Shown here piece by piece: positions 8,991 through 16,891 of a stretch of 64,000 nt of DNA (position 1 is the first letter of the stretch; every line of letters begins with the position of its first letter). The notes beneath the pieces were generated by a model. That model was not told the origin of the DNA. It did not search any database and worked only from the letters and a program-made list of their open reading frames with translations. The DNA comes from Chitinophaga varians (GTDB lineage Bacteria > Bacteroidota > Bacteroidia > Chitinophagales > Chitinophagaceae). A program made the position numbers and the translations under genes. The DNA lies in assembly GCF_012641275.1 (NCBI RefSeq), contig NZ_JABAIA010000002.1:2120127-2184126 (forward strand), given 5' to 3'.

Positions 8991-9530
8991 TTATGATTGC
9001 GCAGCCCGGTTTACTTTACGGCGGGCAAACCAGTAGCAGAGCAGAAAGAACAGCAACGCAAAGGCAATACGGTACCATTTTGCGGCAGCCACTTCCTGCC
9101 AGAAGGAATTATACAAATTAAACCCTGATAAACCGACAAGCTGTTGTGCAATCAGGTCAGCATGGACAATGAGCGTAATGCTGATCAACAAAACACATGT
9201 AAAACCGATATTTATCGCACATTTGCGGGAGAAGGCAAATAGGGGGACAATGCCTAACAATACCACGCCGGCCAGTATACGTTTTGCTATGAAGGAATAG
9301 AACTTAAACTCTTCTTTGTGCAGGAGCTCGATGACCACGATACTGTACAAGAATATAGAAATCCCCAATGCCACCAGGCCGGCAATGGCAAAGATAGTAT
9401 TGGCCATACGAAGATATGATGGCCGTAAGCTTCTTAAAGCAGGTATAAATATAGAACCAATCAGGAAAAGAAGTATTGAAATGGCACAGCCATCTGTCAG
9501 TTAGGTAAGAATGTACCAAATGATTCCCAT
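8991..9530 (-). pseudogene. Small membrane protein, paralogue 2, with in-frame stop at codon 10
   Basis: Aligning with paralogue 1, the natural start is the ATG at 9528-9530. From there the frame reads MGIIWYILT, a TAA at 9501-9503, then LTDGCAISILLFLIGSIF and on to the end at 8991. Ignoring the TAA, the product would be exactly 179 codons, the same length as paralogue 1, with matching motifs (AFSRKC, CYWFARRKV). An internal ATG at 9405-9407 could give a 138-residue protein lacking the first helix. It is most simply a recently inactivated gene. Confidence 0.75.
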
Positions 9531-9580
9531 GATGATATTTTTTGTACAGATAAAAAAACGAAAGCGTGTATTCTATACCG

Positions 9581-10096
9581 TTAGCCGGATGTTTTTCCGA
9601 TTTTGCGCAAGGTATAATAATAGCATCCTCCGAAAAATACTACCGTCGCAATAATTATCCGGATGTAAGGGAAATCAGATGCCTGTTTCGCGGCTGCTGC
9701 GTTGCCGTTCTGTGCAGCGTTCCATAGCAAAACATATTCTATCACTTTTGTGATTAGCAGAGAAAATACCAACAGCCAAGTGAAGCCTTTGTCTGCGGCG
9801 CGTTTTCCGCGAAGTGCTATCACCGAAAGCGTGCAGGGCAGCACTATCTCAAAAAGAAATACCGGTAGCGGAAAATAAAAGAGGATGTTATTGGCATCAA
9901 ATGGATTCGGCAGTATCATAAACATGATGACGGTCTTCAGCAGTACAATAGCCGCAATCGTTTTATTGGCGATCATCAGGTAAGCCGGACGAATAGCTCG
10001 GAGTGACTTCCGGTAGTCACACGCAATAAAAAACAGGAGGGTCGATAGTATAAAACCGGCTATCAGGTGATGGAGAAAGTTCCGGAAGTATTCCAT
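9581..10096 (-). CDS. Small four-helix membrane protein, paralogue 3
   Basis: A 171-residue membrane protein related to the two genes downstream on the same strand. Shared features are the early helix ending in ALRAIRP-like sequence (here SLRAIRPAYLMIANK) and a final helix ending in YTLRKIGK. It is more divergent than paralogues 1 and 2. The function is unknown. It is divergent from the 2H phosphoesterase with a short shared promoter region. Confidence 0.7.
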   Translation of the reverse strand: MEYFRNFLHHLIAGFILSTLLFFIACDYRKSLRAIRPAYLMIANKTIAAIVLLKTVIMFMILPNPFDANNILFYFPLPVFLFEIVLPCTLSVIALRGKRAADKGFTWLLVFSLLITKVIEYVLLWNAAQNGNAAAAKQASDFPYIRIIIATVVFFGGCYYYTLRKIGKTSG

Positions 10097-10144
10097 AGTT
10101 AACGCATAAGGTTGTTACTTTGTAAAGTAAAGACAAACGGGCAT

Positions 10145-10657
10145 ATGTTCCAACTGCAATCCAAACCGGTAATCGTAACACTTGAGATAGCCCCTTCTGA
10201 TATGGCACGGTTCAATACCTTGCGGGAATTGTATTTCCCGTCCCACGCCAATTACCTGGAGGCGCACCTTACCTTGTTCTACCGGTTACCCGGCATGGAA
10301 GCTGTTATCCCCGAAACGTTGCAGCAGTACAGCCGAAGGGCGCCTATGGCCCTTCAGGTAAATGGCATTGTGAACTTTGGCACCGGGGTAGCCTATACGT
10401 TGTATGCACCGGCATTAGAGGCGTTGCATAAAAAATTACAAGTGGCGTTTGAGCCCTGGCTGGTGCGGCAGGACCGGCAGCCCCTTCGTCCGCATATTAC
10501 CATACAAAACAAAGTGACTTCTTTTAAAGCGGCGCAGTTACATGCACAGCTCTCCGCTACATTCACTCCTTTCGATATTACCGCTACCGGCTTTGGTACC
10601 TGGGAGTATCTGCGCGGCCCATGGAAAGCGCTGGACAAATTTATGTTTCAGGAATAG
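10145..10657 (+). CDS. 2'-5' RNA ligase-like 2H phosphoesterase
   Basis: A 170-residue protein. Two HxT/Sx motifs typical of the 2H superfamily are present: AHLTLFY near residue 45 and PHITIQN near residue 120, in a fold of matching length. Such enzymes cleave or form 2',5' or cyclic phosphodiester bonds in RNA or nucleotides. I chose the ATG at 10145 (MFQLQSKPVIVTLEIA); an upstream ATG at 10112 adds eleven residues without homology. It is monocistronic. Confidence 0.8.
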   Translation: MFQLQSKPVIVTLEIAPSDMARFNTLRELYFPSHANYLEAHLTLFYRLPGMEAVIPETLQQYSRRAPMALQVNGIVNFGTGVAYTLYAPALEALHKKLQVAFEPWLVRQDRQPLRPHITIQNKVTSFKAAQLHAQLSATFTPFDITATGFGTWEYLRGPWKALDKFMFQE

Positions 10658-10731
10658 ATGGCCCGGATGATCGCGATGTCATCGGAAGGTCTTAGTCCGC
10701 GTTGATGTTCCAGGGCTTTCCGCCCCGGCAC

Positions 10732-10763
10732 AAAAAAAACGCCTCCTTCAGGAAGCGTTTTTA
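10732..10763. terminator. Bidirectional rho-independent terminator
   Basis: A run of A's is followed by a hairpin (ACGC-CTCC, loop TTCA, GGAA-GCGT) and a run of T's. It lies between the converging 2H phosphoesterase and glycine-zipper genes and can serve both. Confidence 0.75.
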
Positions 10764-10783
10764 TAATGAAATAATCTTGTCAA

Positions 10784-11266
10784 CTATTGCTGTGCTGCTT
10801 TTTTCTTTTTGGAGTGATCAACGATCGCGCCGGTACCGGCACCTACGCCAGCACCGATGATGGCACCGATGGCTGCACCTTTCACATGGTCAGGGTTTAC
10901 GATGGCACCGGTGATGGCGCCAGCGCCTGCACCAACTACTGCGCCTTTAGCGGTATGGCTCCATCCTTTTTTCTTTTGAGGAGCAGGGGCCGGAGCGGGT
11001 GCCGCGGCGGGAGTATTGTCGGCTGCTACGGTGTTGGGCGCTGCGTAACTGTTACGTTCCGGCGATTCGATCCGCTGGCCTTTATGAGCAGAGTGGTGGA
11101 TAGTGTTGATAGAATCGATTACCTGTTGTTTCGCTACATTGATGGCGTTGATGGAATCGATCGTTTCTTTTTTGGCCTTTTCAACCGCTGCGGCAGTGTC
11201 TGTGCTGTTACTGTTACAGGCGAAAAGAGTTACTACAGTGGCCAAGGCTAAAACTATCTGTTTCAT
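10784..11266 (-). CDS. Glycine-zipper lipoprotein
   Basis: A 160-residue lipoprotein with signal peptide and lipobox (TLFAC, cysteine at about residue 17). A helical region (DSINAINVAKQQ, repeated DSIN) is followed by an Ala/Pro linker and then two hydrophobic glycine-zipper segments (AVVGAGAGAITGAIV and AIGAIIGAGVGAGTGAIV) ending in KKKKAAQQ. This is the YMGG/Gly-zipper architecture of outer-membrane-associated lipoproteins such as stress-induced SlyB/YcfJ relatives. Its precise role is unknown. Confidence 0.8.
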   Translation of the reverse strand: MKQIVLALATVVTLFACNSNSTDTAAAVEKAKKETIDSINAINVAKQQVIDSINTIHHSAHKGQRIESPERNSYAAPNTVAADNTPAAAPAPAPAPQKKKGWSHTAKGAVVGAGAGAITGAIVNPDHVKGAAIGAIIGAGVGAGTGAIVDHSKKKKAAQQ

Positions 11267-11421
11267 GGTTCAAAATTTTTGAAAATTCTAGGTTTAACCA
11301 GCTGTTAGCGAAAATTATGCCATATGTTTAAAAAGTGTTATAAAATTTTAATTTTATGAGGTCTATGGTTGGTTGAAATTTAATATATGATTGACCGTTA
11401 GGACTTTATATCTGGAGGGAA

Positions 11422-12081
11422 TTATGCTTTGGGCATCCGGCGGACAATCAGCCAGGCCACGACGATGTTGGGCACCCAGCAAAGCCAGGCTACTACCCGA
11501 TAGGCGATGACAAAATAGTGCAGTTCATATACCAGCAGCGGGAGCCATAGCCGGAGGGTAACCGCAGCGAGGCAGGCGGCGTAGCTGTATATCATCAGTT
11601 TTTCATGTTGGGCGGTATTACCCTGACGGATAGCCGTGTAGGCCCGTAAGGTAGTGGTGGACCATACCACAGCGAGACAAATAAATCCGGTTTGCGCAAT
11701 GGGGCCGCCGGTAGCGGTGAAGCCAATGCAGAAGCCCGCCAGCCCGCTGATAAGGGTGGTGATGATGTATACCTTGCCCAGTTGCCGGTGCCACTGTACT
11801 TTGCGTTCACGCAGCCTGCGGCTGAACTGTGGCCAGCCCGTCAGCAGTGCTATTCCACCTGGTATAATATGAGCGTAAAAACCAATACGCCATAGTGTGT
11901 TGCTCAGCAGAGCGGGTGGTTTGGAACGCAGCAAGCCGAATTTTTCTCCCAGAATAAAATACAGGGAGGGATAGAGACCAACGATAACAGCCAGCAGGGA
12001 CAGGAGTGCCCAGGCGGAGATCCGGAAATATTTTGCCGTGGAAGAAGGGGTGGTCATGGTCCAGGGATTTATAACTTCCAT
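11422..12081 (-). CDS. DUF2306 membrane protein
   Basis: About 219 residues with six hydrophobic segments. Conserved-looking histidines in YAHIIPGGIALLTG, WHRQLGKVYI and QHEKLMIYSYAA are typical of DUF2306 proteins, which resemble heme-binding membrane proteins. The start is uncertain: ATGs at 12126, 12081 and 12057 are all in frame and I favour 12081 or 12057. The physiological role is not known. It lies downstream of the AraC regulator on the same strand. Confidence 0.7.
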   Translation of the reverse strand: MEVINPWTMTTPSSTAKYFRISAWALLSLLAVIVGLYPSLYFILGEKFGLLRSKPPALLSNTLWRIGFYAHIIPGGIALLTGWPQFSRRLRERKVQWHRQLGKVYIITTLISGLAGFCIGFTATGGPIAQTGFICLAVVWSTTTLRAYTAIRQGNTAQHEKLMIYSYAACLAAVTLRLWLPLLVYELHYFVIAYRVVAWLCWVPNIVVAWLIVRRMPKA

Positions 12082-12132
12082 AAGTTGCAAAGAAATCCCC
12101 GGATTAGCAACGGTGATTTTGACCACGATAGG

Positions 12133-13008
12133 TTAATGCGGGGTTTCCTGCTTCCGGTTCATTTTGCGGTATATGCCCGGTGTTATGCCGCGGTATTTTT
12201 TAAACAGGCGGGAGAGGTAGCTTTCATCGGTGAAACCCAGTTCCTGCGCTATTTCCCGTACCCGCATGTTGCTATAGCAAAGGCGGATGTCCACCAGTTT
12301 TAGTTTGTAACCGATGATATAATCCTGTATGCTTTCACCGGTATGTTTTTTAAAGTATTCGCCGAGGTAATGCACCGACATGTTGAAGTGTGCAGCCAGT
12401 GCCGGCATGCGCAGCATTTCCGGTTGATAGACATGTTCCTGGAGGTAGCTGATCATGCGTAGTATGGAGAACTGGCCGCTGTTTTCCTGTACGTCAGGAT
12501 TTTCCGACATGAGAAGGTTGCGGGCAATGAGATTGAGCAGAATGGAGATGGACTGGCGGATGATCAGCTGATAACCCTTGCCATGCTGTTGATGTTCGCG
12601 GGCGATGCCGCTGAGTAGTGCCTGGGCCATGGCGCCGTCTGCGGCGTCGCGAAAGATGCAGCCCGCTTTGGCGTGATAGTTATTGAAGATGTAGTCTGTC
12701 TTTTTTATCCAGTCGCACAGTTCCAGCCGTTCAGCATCATCTTTTAATTGTGTGATAAAAAGCTGTGTGAAGCGAATAATAGTAAAAGCAGTGTGTTCTG
12801 TGATATCGCAATGGTAACGATCTTCCGGGGCAACGAGGAACAGTTTGCCCGGGCAGTAATCATATTGGTTGTCATTGATATGGTGATGGCCTTTTCCTTC
12901 GCGGACGTATACCAGTTGGAAGGAGGTTTGCGGGTGCCGTGTGTTTTCCCAGGAGTCTTTCTCTTCCAGCACAATGTCGTATGGTTCGTGCAGCAGTTTG
13001 TTGAACAT
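12133..13008 (-). CDS. AraC-family transcriptional regulator
   Basis: A 291-residue protein. The N-terminal cupin (GKLFLVAPEDRYHCDI) occupies residues 1-150 and the two-helix AraC DNA-binding domain the last 100 (MPALAAHFNMSVHYLGEYFKKH, then VREIAQELGFTDESYLSRLFKK and GITPGIYRK). I use the ATG at 13008; upstream codons to 13131 would overlap the divergent MFS gene. It faces the MFS exporter across 90 bases, the usual layout of a regulator controlling its neighbour. Confidence 0.88.
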   Translation of the reverse strand: MFNKLLHEPYDIVLEEKDSWENTRHPQTSFQLVYVREGKGHHHINDNQYDYCPGKLFLVAPEDRYHCDITEHTAFTIIRFTQLFITQLKDDAERLELCDWIKKTDYIFNNYHAKAGCIFRDAADGAMAQALLSGIAREHQQHGKGYQLIIRQSISILLNLIARNLLMSENPDVQENSGQFSILRMISYLQEHVYQPEMLRMPALAAHFNMSVHYLGEYFKKHTGESIQDYIIGYKLKLVDIRLCYSNMRVREIAQELGFTDESYLSRLFKKYRGITPGIYRKMNRKQETPH

Positions 13009-13097
13009 GTTGCAAAAGTACTGGCAAAACCCGTTAAAGTGCAATTTTTTATTGTACAAATGGGGTTTCCTTTGCAACCATAAAAGCAAGGATTTGT

Positions 13098-14504
13098 ATG
13101 GAAGCGATGGAAAGCCGCCGTTGGTGGGCATTAGCGGTACTATGTATGGGCGCGTTTTTGTCGCCGTTGGATTTTTTTATTGTCAATGTAGCGTTGCCGG
13201 CCATTAAGAGCAGTCTAAACGCCTCAGAGGGAGGTTTGCAGCTGGTCATTGCCGGTTATGGCGCGGCGTATGCCGTACTGGTAGTAACAGGCGGGCGGCT
13301 GGGAGATATCTATGGCCGCAAGCGTATTTTCCTGTCGGGCATGGCGATGTTTACGCTGACATCGGGTATTTGTGCTATGGCAGGGGATATCCGGGTGCTG
13401 ATTACTGCACGTATTGTGCAGGGGTTGTCAGCGGCTTTGCTGGCACCACAGGTGTTGTCCACTATCCGGGTGATATTTCCGGTGAAAGAGCAACCGTTGG
13501 CTATGGGGATTTTCGGGTCAGTATTTGGATTGGCGGCCATAGGCGGACAGCTGTTGGGCGGCATGCTGATTGAAGCCGGTATTTTTGGCTGGACGTGGCA
13601 AAGTGTATTTATGATTAATATACCCGTGGGAGTGGTCACGGGTATTGTGGGGATGTATATACTGAAAGAGAACCGTCCGCCGGTGCGGCAGCGACTGGAT
13701 ATCCCTGGTATGCTGCTGATCACGCTGACGTTGGGACTGTTTATTTATCCGGTGATCATGGGAAGGGAAGCGCATTGGCCACTGTGGGTATACGGCTGTT
13801 TGTCGGCATCGGTGGTGGCGGGACTGTGTTTTGTGTATACGGAGCGCTATATGCTGCAACGGGGAAAGGCGCCGTTGATACACCTGCCACTGTTCCGGGA
13901 CAGGCATTTTGTGACGGGGCTGGCGATCATCTACCTGTATAATCATACCGCGGCATTTTTCCTGGTGTATCCTTATTATCTGCAGCATGAGTTGCACTGT
14001 GACGTGTTGTCTGCCGGATTGGCTGTATTGCCGTATGCCGCCGGTTTTTTTACCGGGCCGTTAATCAGTCCTTTGCTGGCCAGACGGATGAGCGTGTATA
14101 TTGTGAGCCTGGGCCAGGGCTTGCTGGCAATGGGCTTTGTGCTGGTGGTGACGGGCCTCTGGCATTCGCCGGAGCCGGGCGGTGTTGTACAGGCAGGATT
14201 GTTTTTCGCGGGTATTGGTCATGGTATCGTGATGCCTTCCATGATGCGGATCATCCTTTCTGAAGTGGCGGTATCAGTAGCCGGGCAGGCGGCGGGGATC
14301 GTAAGTACGGCCATACAGGTGGGCAGCGTGATGGGCGTGGCCTTGCTGGGGACCTTGTTCTTCGCGTTGCTGGACGCATATCCTGCACCAGCAGCGGTAA
14401 GCATCACGCTGGGCATTCTGGCTGTATTGGAAGTAGTGGGGCTCTTGTTGGTCATCACCCTAAAATCATCTTCAAAACAAAAGATCATATATGGACAATC
14501 TTAG
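13098..14504 (+). CDS. MFS drug exporter, DHA2 (EmrB/QacA) family
   Basis: A 468-residue protein with about 14 transmembrane helices. Motif A-like GGRLGDIYGRKR is between TM2 and TM3, motif C-like GSVFGLAAIGGQLLGG is in TM5, and the early motif LDFFIVNVALPAI is typical of DHA2 14-TM antiporters. It probably exports drugs or toxic metabolites using the proton gradient. It is divergent from the AraC regulator and overlaps the start of the DUF4440-like gene by 14 bases. Confidence 0.9.
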   Translation: MEAMESRRWWALAVLCMGAFLSPLDFFIVNVALPAIKSSLNASEGGLQLVIAGYGAAYAVLVVTGGRLGDIYGRKRIFLSGMAMFTLTSGICAMAGDIRVLITARIVQGLSAALLAPQVLSTIRVIFPVKEQPLAMGIFGSVFGLAAIGGQLLGGMLIEAGIFGWTWQSVFMINIPVGVVTGIVGMYILKENRPPVRQRLDIPGMLLITLTLGLFIYPVIMGREAHWPLWVYGCLSASVVAGLCFVYTERYMLQRGKAPLIHLPLFRDRHFVTGLAIIYLYNHTAAFFLVYPYYLQHELHCDVLSAGLAVLPYAAGFFTGPLISPLLARRMSVYIVSLGQGLLAMGFVLVVTGLWHSPEPGGVVQAGLFFAGIGHGIVMPSMMRIILSEVAVSVAGQAAGIVSTAIQVGSVMGVALLGTLFFALLDAYPAPAAVSITLGILAVLEVVGLLLVITLKSSSKQKIIYGQS

Positions 14505-14877
14505 TAAAGCAAAAGAAGAAGTTATCCGGTTTCATGAGCAGATGGCCGCCTGGTTCAGGGGCGGGGAGCAGGCGGCAGCAGCCGGTACAGCGGGGCTATT
14601 GGCCAATTTCAGCCCGGATTTCCGGATGGTGTCACCCCATGGGAAGCGCAGCAGCCTGGAAGATCTGACGGAATGGATGCCGGAGTTGCTGGGTAAGTTT
14701 CCTGATATGCGTATAACCGTAAAGGATATACAGGGATATGCGACAGACTACCATGTACTGTTAACCTACACCGAAGTGCAGGCTGACAGTCGAGGTGGAA
14801 ATACCCGTCATTCCAGCGCTGTATTTATCCGCGATGGAGAGCGCATGTTATGGCTGGACCTGTGGGAGAGCCTTTAA
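14491..14877 (+). CDS. DUF4440/SnoaL-like (NTF2-fold) protein
   Basis: A 128-residue protein with an NTF2-like pattern: helical N-terminus, then FSPDFRMVSPHGKR, a central helix and beta strands ending in SSAVFIRDGERMLWLDLWE. The family contains small ligand-binding or ketosteroid-isomerase-like proteins. Its 14-base overlap with the exporter implies co-expression. Its 3' end overlaps the convergent MarR-like gene by 30 bases. Confidence 0.65.
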   Translation: MDNLSKAKEEVIRFHEQMAAWFRGGEQAAAAGTAGLLANFSPDFRMVSPHGKRSSLEDLTEWMPELLGKFPDMRITVKDIQGYATDYHVLLTYTEVQADSRGGNTRHSSAVFIRDGERMLWLDLWESL

Positions 14878-15273
14878 GTTCTGAATGATCCTGTCCAGGA
14901 AAAGAATGGTGTAGGCATAGTCTTCAGGGTCTGTGCCTTCCAGCATTTTTTCCCGGATGTGTTTTTGCCGCCCTTCTATTTCAGTGAAAACATCTGCGCC
15001 GGCAGCCGTAAAACGGCAGGTATCGTTGCATACCGAGATCCAGTCCCTGTCCAACAGAGAGGCGATGATAGCCTGAAATGTTTCCGGTGTAATAAAGCGG
15101 GCTACCTGTGGGTAGTAGTCTTTCGTATATATTTCTCCGTTGTCCGCGATGTTTTTCAGCAGTTGCCAGTGAAAACGGGTGAGGCCAAAGCATTCGAAAG
15201 CATTGTCGAAAGTAGAGGTGATCAGGCTGTCTGCTTCTTTCAGGTACCAGCCGATAGGTTTAACGTGTCCCAT
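14848..15273 (-). CDS. MarR-like winged-helix protein
   Basis: A 141-residue helical protein. GLTRFHWQLLKNIADNGEI and FQAIIASLLDRDWISV followed by CRFTAAGADVF fit the MarR fold (helix-turn-helix, recognition helix, wing). It starts two bases after the stop of the VOC gene and so is second in that operon. It could sense a small molecule and regulate the operon, but the operator upstream looks like a TetR-type site, so its target is uncertain. Confidence 0.65.
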   Translation of the reverse strand: MGHVKPIGWYLKEADSLITSTFDNAFECFGLTRFHWQLLKNIADNGEIYTKDYYPQVARFITPETFQAIIASLLDRDWISVCNDTCRFTAAGADVFTEIEGRQKHIREKMLEGTDPEDYAYTILFLDRIIQNLKALPQVQP

Positions 15274-15274
15274 G

Positions 15275-15646
15275 TTAGTCTTTGCTTGCGGTAGTTATTT
15301 CAATCATGATGTTGTCGTACCGGAAATAGAAACCAAAGGTCTTTCTGATCCGGCGCGGTGATTCTGTCAGGGGAATGCCGCCGTCATGCAGCTGTTGCCA
15401 GGTTTGATGTACGGCAGCCTGGTCCGGCAGATAGAAGCCGATATGAAAAGCGTCAGGGTAGGCGCATTGGCCGCTTTCATTGAACCGGTCGTGCATGAGT
15501 ACCAGTATGAAACCGTCCGGACCATTCAACACGGCCAGGGCGTCGTTCGGCGGCATGTCAGCAGGTTTGAATCCGAGGTATGTCTGGAAGAAGTGGCTGG
15601 CATGGGCCACATCGCTAACGGTCAGATTCAGATGGTTGAGTGTCAT
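15275..15646 (-). CDS. VOC (glyoxalase/bleomycin-resistance) superfamily protein
   Basis: A 123-residue protein with the paired beta-alpha-beta-beta-beta pattern. It starts with LNHLNLTVSDVAHASHFFQ (metal ligand His in the first strand), has FHIGFYLPD in the centre and ends FYFRYDNIMIEITTA (Glu ligand). It could bind or modify a small electrophile or antibiotic. It is the first gene of a two-gene operon with the MarR-like protein, with a large palindromic operator immediately upstream. Confidence 0.85.
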   Translation of the reverse strand: MTLNHLNLTVSDVAHASHFFQTYLGFKPADMPPNDALAVLNGPDGFILVLMHDRFNESGQCAYPDAFHIGFYLPDQAAVHQTWQQLHDGGIPLTESPRRIRKTFGFYFRYDNIMIEITTASKD

Positions 15647-15660
15647 TTTTTGAGATATTT

Positions 15661-15718
15661 AAAAAGAATGATCGTTCGTTTTTATAGTGCAAATATAAAA
15701 CGAATGATCATTCTTTTT
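15661..15718 (-). promoter_or_regulatory. Large palindromic operator overlapping the VOC/MarR promoter
   Basis: Two 22-base arms, 15661-15682 and 15697-15718, are inverted copies with one mismatch and a 14-base spacer. Each arm itself contains a palindrome (GAATGATCGTTC and GAATGATCATTC), the style of TetR-family sites. On the minus strand TATATTTG at 15690-15697 matches the Bacteroidetes -7 box TAnnTTTG, so a bound repressor would block the promoter. No tetR gene is adjacent. Confidence 0.75.
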
Positions 15719-15722
15719 AAAA

Positions 15723-16784
15723 TTATTTTATCGTGACAGGAAGTCCGTTGAAAGCGCTGTACTGTTGGATCGCTTTCTTAAGAGCAGGCTGGTGTGTTTT
15801 TTTCAGTGGTTTGATCGGCTGGAGTTCAAGGGAGATATCTTTTTTGTTGATCGTACGTTTCCAGGTGCCGGTAATTTGTCCATCGGCCACAATGACCGGC
15901 CCGAGGCTGGCCATCGGAGCCAGGTTGCCGTTGATATGCAATTGTTGGATATCGCGTTTCTTATAGGCTACGGTGAATTCATCGTAAGCGGGCAGCAGGA
16001 AAACAGACAATTTTTCTTTTGTTGTTTTCACGGGTGGCGTCCAATAGGTTTTGTCATCCGCTTCCACGGCAATAAGCTGGTCTTTTACCGCTTCCAGTCC
16101 GCTTTTGGCTTCAATAACCGTCAATCCGGACCACCAAGCAAAGTCCTGCAGGGTAGCTGGTCCGTGGCTGTGGAAATACCGTTGGGCCAGGGCAGCTATC
16201 GATTCTGCTTTGGAGAGCGGGGCTGTTGCCGGCACATGTTCTTCCAGCAATACATAAGAGAACTGTTTGCCGTGCCGGGGACCGCTACAGATCAGCCCGT
16301 CCAGCTCTGCGTGTCCCAGCAGGGAGCCAAGCCGGTATTCATCGGTCACAATGCCGGCCTGCTGCAAGGCAGGGGCTATCTGCAGCCGCGTTAGCTGTTG
16401 CCGGTTGCGGAGCAGCTTCTCCAGTACTTTCTGGCTTTTGGTGATAACAGCCTTAGTGATGCCCCAACGGTTATCATTATATGCACATAGCGCCTTGACC
16501 CTCGGTGCCGACAGTTTCAGCATCCAGCGCAGGTCTGCCGGCGCCACAAAATGCCAGGTAGGCCGAAGCACATGCGTACGGATGATTTCCCAGTTGCCCA
16601 TAGCGTCGTCAAGCAGGGTGTCAGTAGCGGCAGTAAGCCGTTGACCGATAGCCCATTTGGCAGCTGCATAATCCTGTGCCTGCACGGCGCCCATCCAGGC
16701 CACCAGTTCACCGGGACGGCTGTGTTGCGGTGTGATCAGGCATTGTTGTTGTAATCTCAGTTGGGTGATATCAAAAGCGTTCAT
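15723..16784 (-). CDS. AlkZ/YcaQ-like winged-helix DNA glycosylase-family protein
   Basis: A 353-residue protein of the HTH_42 family (winged helix DNA-binding domain-containing). The QAQ in GAVQAQDYAAAKWAI near residue 34 corresponds to the QxQ motif of AlkZ, which unhooks interstrand crosslinks; RPTWHFV and HGPATLQDFAWWSG are also typical. I chose the ATG at 16784 (MNAFDITQLRLQQQ) because the upstream extension to 16883 overlaps the divergent oxidoreductase. It probably acts in DNA repair or self-resistance; activity is inferred from the motif only. Confidence 0.75.
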   Translation of the reverse strand: MNAFDITQLRLQQQCLITPQHSRPGELVAWMGAVQAQDYAAAKWAIGQRLTAATDTLLDDAMGNWEIIRTHVLRPTWHFVAPADLRWMLKLSAPRVKALCAYNDNRWGITKAVITKSQKVLEKLLRNRQQLTRLQIAPALQQAGIVTDEYRLGSLLGHAELDGLICSGPRHGKQFSYVLLEEHVPATAPLSKAESIAALAQRYFHSHGPATLQDFAWWSGLTVIEAKSGLEAVKDQLIAVEADDKTYWTPPVKTTKEKLSVFLLPAYDEFTVAYKKRDIQQLHINGNLAPMASLGPVIVADGQITGTWKRTINKKDISLELQPIKPLKKTHQPALKKAIQQYSAFNGLPVTIK

Positions 16785-16891
16785 CATGGACAAGTTAGTA
16801 GTTCTGTTTCTGATTACAAAGAAATACCCCGTCTGTGACAACCATATGTCAGCAGCCTTTTGATTTATTTGGAATATTTTCAAAATGGACT

